Assembly: GCA_022828595.1 (NCBI GenBank)
Contig: JAKGHH010000003.1
Location: forward strand, 54,673,759 to 54,737,758
DNA: 64,000 nucleotides
Direction: 5' to 3'
From: Nelumbo lutea
Lineage: Eukaryota > Streptophyta > Magnoliopsida > Proteales > Nelumbonaceae
The number at the start of each line of letters is the position of its first letter. Position 1 is the stretch's first letter. A program made the position numbers and the translations under genes. The notes beneath the pieces are model-generated. The model had not been told where the DNA came from and did no database searches. It was given only the letters and a program-made list of their open reading frames with translations. Shown piece after piece: positions 59,020 through 64,000 of the stretch.

Positions 59020-60004
59020 AAGGGAATTAAATGTAGAAGTTACTGATTTCCTTTTCGGCGTTTCTCTGATCGGCCTTCTTTTACCTAAAAAACAGAAAAC
59101 CACCATTACAGGAAGTCGATCGGCCTTGTCATTTTCAGGCAACCAAAGGAACAAAGTTTCACGCTCAGTACAGAGGGCAAGCGGTATTTTAGTAAAAATA
59201 AGTATACAATATCTTATATAGGGGTAAAATAGATCTTTTGAAAAAAAATTATATCGGTTTAACATTTTCCGTCTTATTCATTAACGGAAGGGAGGTTTTT
59301 GTCGATTTTTTTGAAAATGGAAAAGAGGTTTTTGCTAAAACAAAACTGTAGGAAGGTTTTTATAATTATCAGAAAATTCAGGGGAGGTTTTTGTATTATA
59401 CCCAAAAAAAACTTTGTTGTTATTCTCTTACACAAACGATCACTTGAATCAAAAGGCTCATGTAGTACATCCACTTGCATCAATGAGATGAGCCCACATT
59501 GACCCATATCAGACTAAGGCTAAAGCTCAACCGTGAAAAGAAAAAACAGTGTCCTCCATCAACTCAGAGCCGATATCAAAAGTAAGAATGGATTCCAACT
59601 TTGAGGGGACTTGCTTTATGCTTTCTTCTTAGTCGAGTCGAGCCCCCTTTGATCTGGGTGCCATTTGGGTGAAAATATTTCTATAAACACCTGATTTTGA
59701 ATCAATGAATCGTTCTCTTTTTTTGAATCCTTGATTCATGAATGACGAATTAATAACGAAGGGGTGGTATGTTTGCTGCACAGCTAACCAAACACCTCTC
59801 CATAGTCCATGCACAACCAACTCAAAGTTTGCCAAGTTTTGCTTCTATTTTTACTGAAAAGACTGCCCTAAACAACTTAATTAGTACAAACAAGGAAAAC
59901 CAAAGAAAAATTAAGAGAAAAAATCGAAGCTAAGCAAGGCAAAGAACCCCAGAGCGCCTGATAATATATATTTTTCTATACATCTCCATTCCGACCATAC
60001 ACAA
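59020..60004. other. Spacer between IQD relic and DUF761 gene
   Basis: 59220-59420 has four spaced copies of GGAGGTTTTTGT or similar in plus orientation, ending TTTTTGTATTATACCC. This kind of repeat is often seen at the edge of plant transposons, but no paired end was found. The ORFs here are chance. Confidence 0.45.
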
Positions 60005-60011
60005 ATTTATT
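60005..60011 (-). terminator. Polyadenylation signal candidate of the DUF761 gene
   Basis: AATAAAT on the minus strand, about 30 nt past the stop. Confidence 0.4.
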
Positions 60012-60040
60012 ACTTTGTCCAGTTTTAACAATATCGATTG

Positions 60041-60736
60041 CTAGCAACCACGCGCCAACATCTCCTGGTACTCGCCGAAAGATCTCTGCCTCTGAAGCCT
60101 CATCTCTGCCCGGAACTTGGTAATGAATTCCTCCGCTCTCTCGTCCACCCCCTGCAGCTTTGTCTCGGCCGATGCTACTGACGCCTCTGGGGCATGACCA
60201 GTGGCAAAAGCTGGGTCCTTCTCAACCGCCGTGCTTGTCTCTGGTGAAGATGGTGTGTCATAGAGCTTGATTTGCAGTTGGGTGTGCTGCTGCATCGTTA
60301 CTGCTCTAGTTGAGGATTCTGGTTGGCTTTTTGCAGCACTCGCTGCGCACTTCTCGATCACCTTGTTTGTTACTGCCGATGGGGTATCGAGGCTTTTGGC
60401 CTTGGCCTGCACCGAGATGGACTCAACAAAGAGCTCATCCACATAAACAGGTGCAAATCTCTGTCGAATCCGGCGACGTTTGCGGTGATGAATACGAACA
60501 CGAAGATCAGTTGGTGCTTGAGTGAACCCCAACCCCTTCCTCTTGTGCTGAAGACGAGAGGAAAAGGGAGGAGAGGGTCCTAGAACCGCGGCCAGGGAGC
60601 TGTTGATCCGAGATGTAGTTATCTTGAAGGCTTTGGATCTCTTGAGCTTATGCAGCTTTCTTTGCAGAGTGGATGTGAAGCCCTTCCACGCCTTTCTAGC
60701 GGGTGAAAGCTTCTTCCCAATATTCAAGCACGACAT
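60041..60736 (-). CDS. DUF761 domain protein
   Basis: A single-exon gene of 231 aa. The start MSCLNIGKKLSPARKAWKGF is followed by a strongly basic segment (LQRKLHKLKRSKAFK; later HHRKRRRIRQRF near residues 85-95), then a low-complexity Ser/Thr/Ala-rich middle. The C-terminal 35 residues, VDERAEEFITKFRAEMRLQR followed by QRSFGEYQEMLARGC, are a DUF761 block, a plant-specific domain whose biochemical role is not established. There is no signal peptide; basic clusters suggest nuclear location, which is inference. The gene has a TATA box and a leader with a GA tract. The frame is intact and the end is typical of the family. Confidence 0.9.
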   Translation of the reverse strand: MSCLNIGKKLSPARKAWKGFTSTLQRKLHKLKRSKAFKITTSRINSSLAAVLGPSPPFSSRLQHKRKGLGFTQAPTDLRVRIHHRKRRRIRQRFAPVYVDELFVESISVQAKAKSLDTPSAVTNKVIEKCAASAAKSQPESSTRAVTMQQHTQLQIKLYDTPSSPETSTAVEKDPAFATGHAPEASVASAETKLQGVDERAEEFITKFRAEMRLQRQRSFGEYQEMLARGC

Positions 60737-60768
60737 TAACGATTGTTCTTGCTTTCAGATACTTGAAG

Positions 60769-60771
<3 letters not shown>

Positions 60772-60815
<44 letters not shown>
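60772..60815 (-). repeat. (GA)n tract in the DUF761 leader
   Basis: About 21 GA units on the plus strand, so CT on the transcript, 36-79 nt upstream of the start codon. Confidence 0.95.
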
Positions 60816-60817
<2 letters not shown>

Positions 60818-60860
60818 CTGATCTGAACAGAGGGAGAGATAGGCAGAGAGGGAGAGAGTG

Positions 60861-60867
60861 ATTTATA
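60861..60867 (-). promoter_or_regulatory. TATA box of the DUF761 gene
   Basis: TATAAAT on the minus strand, about 125 nt upstream of the start codon. The transcript would begin near 60830 and include the CT tract. Confidence 0.65.
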
Positions 60868-60899
60868 ACTTCTATTCCTTTGTATTGTATGTTTGCAGC

Positions 60900-62435
60900 G
60901 CGTGGTTGAGTGGGAGTTGAGCGCGTAAAATGGTTCTTATGGGCTGAGCTAATTACACTTTGTGGAATTATTTTATTAATTTACTGTTATACTATTTTCT
61001 TTGCTGTGTAAATTGTCCTAACTTGTTGGAAATTTACAGGAATGCCATTCTTTGCCTTTTCCTTCGGTTTATCATTTTTCGGGTTCCTTGTGTGTGGGCG
61101 GATTCCGATCTATTACCTACATCCCTACCCACGAGACATAATAGCTGCCCATTGGGAATATCTCCCTTTTTATTCACAAAGAGATGTTCCCTTGTATTCT
61201 CCCACTGTCCCACACCCATGTGGATTGTGGAATACCAGAAACTTGTACAAATATTGGCATGGGCCCACAGAGAAGATAAGATATTCTTTTGTGATACCGT
61301 GGTCCAGTCCATAATCCAATTAATGATAAGGACTTGGCCCAGTGTGAGCCTGGCTTTGGGCTTAGACGTAGAGGATTAATTGTTTGGGCCTGCAATAAAG
61401 TTAGGTCAGGCATAAGATGATCACATAAATAGTCTAAAAGGATTTTCATCCTATTTTATATTTTTTCGAAGTCTCGGGGTCCATACAGAGTGAGTTGTGA
61501 GGGGTATAATGGTATTTTTAACAAAAAAACTAGAGTGCTTTTCATAGCAAAACCTTCATGTCTTTCGGCTACCTTGTGATTTGGTACGACCGCCTAAGAT
61601 TTACGCTAAATATTTGACTTTATTTTAGGTAATAAAACGTTTGACTTTGACGGAAGGGAAGACTTGTGATTTGTGCAGAAGGAAAGGAACCTCTCCTTAA
61701 TACTCGAAATCCAATTTCTATTTTGTTTTAAGAGCATTACTCTCAGTAATCGGTAATTCGGTATTACGAAGCCACTTCCAATATGAGATAATTTTTGGTT
61801 AACGACACTTGTATTGGCGTATAAAAAACTTACTATTATTGTCATTTTTATTTAAGTTTATTTTATCAAAAATGAAGTTTCAAACACAAGTAATTATACA
61901 TATCAAGTATAATCATATCTATTATTCCTCATTAATAATTCTATGTTTCTAGTTTTATTTTATGGTATCAATTAATAATCAATTCAGGACTGGTGACTGG
62001 TCCACCTTCTCCCACCAGACCTACCCCATTGGCAACTCTAATTATCGGGGATAGGGATGGACCTGCTCACGGCCCAGGTAGCTCAATAGTCTGGCCTAGC
62101 ACAATCCAGTTCATCCTATATCGGGATTAAATATAGTTTTAGGCCTGCAAGCTTAGCCTTGGGCTCTGAGAATCATGCCCATTTATTTTGTGGTTTAGTC
62201 TAGGGATTTTTCAAATAAACTTCGCCCTGAGCCCAAATTCAGTCTCATAGTATTGTATATATAATAAAATATAATATTAATTTATTAAATCATACTATAG
62301 ATACTAGGTAGGAATTTTCCTCTTCAATTCAGGCTTTGGGCTTGGACTCAAGATCTAAGCCCCGTGGTGAGCTGAGCTTGGATTAGATCTTTAATAAAAA
62401 GGCAGACCTGACTTGAATCGTAAGGAAAGAATAAA
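60900..62435. other. Intergenic DNA with repeat traces
   Basis: 61140-61200 carries ATTGGGAATATCTCCC and AGAGATGTTCCC, the inner arms of the Mutator-type foldback family, with outer arms too diverged to bound. 62040-62400 has GGGCCT/AGCCCA phrases and an AT core, like a worn hAT MITE. ORFs at 60960-61449 overlap in both directions and have no domain. Confidence 0.4.
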
Positions 62436-62616
62436 ATGTCCCTTTTCCCTTTGTTTTCTTCCCTACTTAACCTGATTGAAAAACCTACTGTTCATTTTCC
62501 CCTTCCTCTCGAGCAAGCAACCGGCGACGATGAGGATGCGAAATTGGAAGGTTCCTGGGTGAAGAGGTCACGACGGAGGGATTGCGATTCTAGGGTTTCT
62601 TTGTATTTGACTGGAG

Positions 62617-62946
62617 TTGAACTACAAGGCTCTGAAACTGTTTTTTCCCCTTTCCCCTTCTCTGAAATACTGCCCTGCTCTGTCTATATCGTTTGGTGGT
62701 GCAAAAATCATGCATCCAATGCTTACAAAAGTTGCTTTACGTGGGTTGTTAGAACACGGAGCTCCAAAATCTATTCCCAAACCACTCGGACAGTCGAACA
62801 GAAAAGAGAACGCACCTGCCACAGATATCGCTGACGCCGATTCTAGGGAAAAAACAATTTTAGAGCCCTGTAGTTCAACTCCCAAGAAGAAAAAGCAGCA
62901 ACTTGCATTGGCTGATTTCCGAAACGAAGCTTCTCTGGAAATCTAG
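62617..62946 (+). CDS. Unassigned 109-codon ORF, possible first exon
   Basis: The part from MHPMLTKVALRGLLEHGAP has balanced composition, and a later run STPKKKKQQLALADF looks like a basic localisation patch. I do not recognise a family. The upstream CT-rich stretch (62430-62510) and ATG at 62709 fit a gene start, and the gene could continue by splicing towards 64000. Without an alignment this remains a hypothesis. Confidence 0.3.
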   Translation: MNYKALKLFFPLSPSLKYCPALSISFGGAKIMHPMLTKVALRGLLEHGAPKSIPKPLGQSNRKENAPATDIADADSREKTILEPCSSTPKKKKQQLALADFRNEASLEI

Positions 62947-64000
62947 TTAGACGGATCACTTCGAATGGTTAAAGGGGGCACCCCAAACTTCTGAGAGCTC
63001 CTAGCTCTTGTTTCTTCCTCTGTTTCGAAGACGTACTAGAGAAATTTGACTTCAGCTGTCAGCAGTGTTTATTCATCTGATTTGCGAAGGGAGAAAAGGA
63101 GAAGTCAGATTTGGCCTCGTTCCCATTTTCGGCCCACCTTGCCCAGGCATGCCGCCGCCACCAAACCCTCTGCGGCAACAACAAGTTCTCCTCTAGTAGA
63201 GATAAAGAGAAATAAGTATAAAATACACAGATTTACATGGTTGGCTTATAGTCTACATCGAGGCCAAAGCAGGAATAGAAATCCACTACGAAGTTGTTAA
63301 TGGAGAAAAAATACTGAATTGTGCCCTCCTAAAAAAAACCTTAAGCCCCTCCAAAGTCTCACTTATAACGACAGATTCATGAAAGTCACTACAAAGAATT
63401 TAAGGCACAAACATAATAATCGATCACTTACAACCTCGACCAATTGTGGCTTCTGTAACTGCTTTCTTAGCCCAAATCCCAAAATCACCGTGAACAATCA
63501 AAAGAGACAAGGTAAGTTAATGATGACTCAGTCATCTCTCCACTCATCGTCAAGTGACCTCTGTGGTTTCCACCTTCAAAAGTGGAAACCCTTCATTGCC
63601 CCGCCAAAATTTCGAAAACCCCTTGTCGCGGTATCCACCTAGAGGTAGTCGATACTTCTCTTGCACGAAGCTTCCCCTGCACCACATGCCATCGAGTTTA
63701 GGTACATGTCACCAATCATTCACTTTGGAATGAATGGAGAAGCAGGACAAATCATTCAGAGGCAGCTGACTTATTATATATGAAGAGGTCCCACTTACGG
63801 TCAGTGATTCTTACTCGGTAACTAGAAGAGGGACGAAGGGTAATATTGCATTTTAAAAAAGGGAAAATTCGTGAAAGGTACCTTGTATTGTGCCAATTTA
63901 GTATCCAAACTTTAAAGGGCGACAATTCAGTACTTGAATTTTCATTTTTATAAATATCATGTGACCTTATATGCGATTTAAAATTTTTGAAAATATCAAA
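62947..64000. other. Unassigned terminal region
   Basis: ORFs at 63046-63300 (84 codons) and 63319-63642 (107 codons) on the plus strand are not recognised. GTAAG at 63513 could be a splice donor. The last 200 bases are AT-rich. Confidence 0.35.

Overview
The window is nuclear DNA of a flowering plant. This is shown by plant-type gene structures (a three-exon R2R3-MYB gene, a seven-exon cytosolic malate dehydrogenase, a DUF761 gene, an IQ67-domain relic), AT-rich intergenic DNA, and layers of plant transposon families: Ty1/copia, a Tat-like Ty3 element, LINEs, and hAT, PIF/Harbinger, Mutator and Helitron-like derivatives. The sequence does not settle the species. Genes are few and transposon remains fill most of the space.

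Layout. 1-3927: 5' half of a decayed Tat-like Ty3 retrotransposon on the minus strand, cut by the window edge. 4958-7020: decayed Helitron-like repeats. 8458-13020: complete but dead copia element (minus) with a small hAT MITE inside. 14647-20153: a dense cluster of hAT-type MITEs, a nested Mutator-type foldback, a Helitron-like 3' end and an AACCGG-rich array. 22022-24026: intact R2R3-MYB gene of the MYB13/14/15 group (plus). 25556-26250: microsatellite and LINE tail. 27377-29154: large Harbinger-like element. About 30640-34072: copia relic (minus), with a hAT MITE inserted in the reverse transcriptase at a perfect 8-bp target duplication. 34730-43355: another MITE cluster, a LINE fragment, and a Harbinger-like element that carries a piece of a PPR gene. 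44070-48148: cytosolic NAD-malate dehydrogenase (minus). 49638-56145: Helitron-like repeat split by a copia element (50038-55355) with a perfect AATAT target duplication. 57215-59019: 5' end of another copia element next to an IQD pseudogene. 60041-60736: intact DUF761 gene (minus). 62430-64000: unassigned short ORFs.

Three genes look functional: MYB (transcription factor), MDH (cytosolic malate/oxaloacetate interconversion) and the DUF761 protein. They are tens of kilobases apart and nothing suggests a shared pathway. Most of the information in the window is transposon stratigraphy. Many insertions can be bounded to the base by target-site duplications (8 bp hAT, 9 bp Mutator, TAA/TTA Harbinger, 5 bp copia), so relative ages can be read from nesting. 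The most notable items are the PPR-capturing Harbinger-like element, two hAT-like MITEs of identical 288-bp length, a Mutator-type foldback family with nested arms, and an MDH intron whose tandem duplication ends inside a Tourist terminus. I found no tRNA, rRNA, CRISPR array, or clear new biochemical system.
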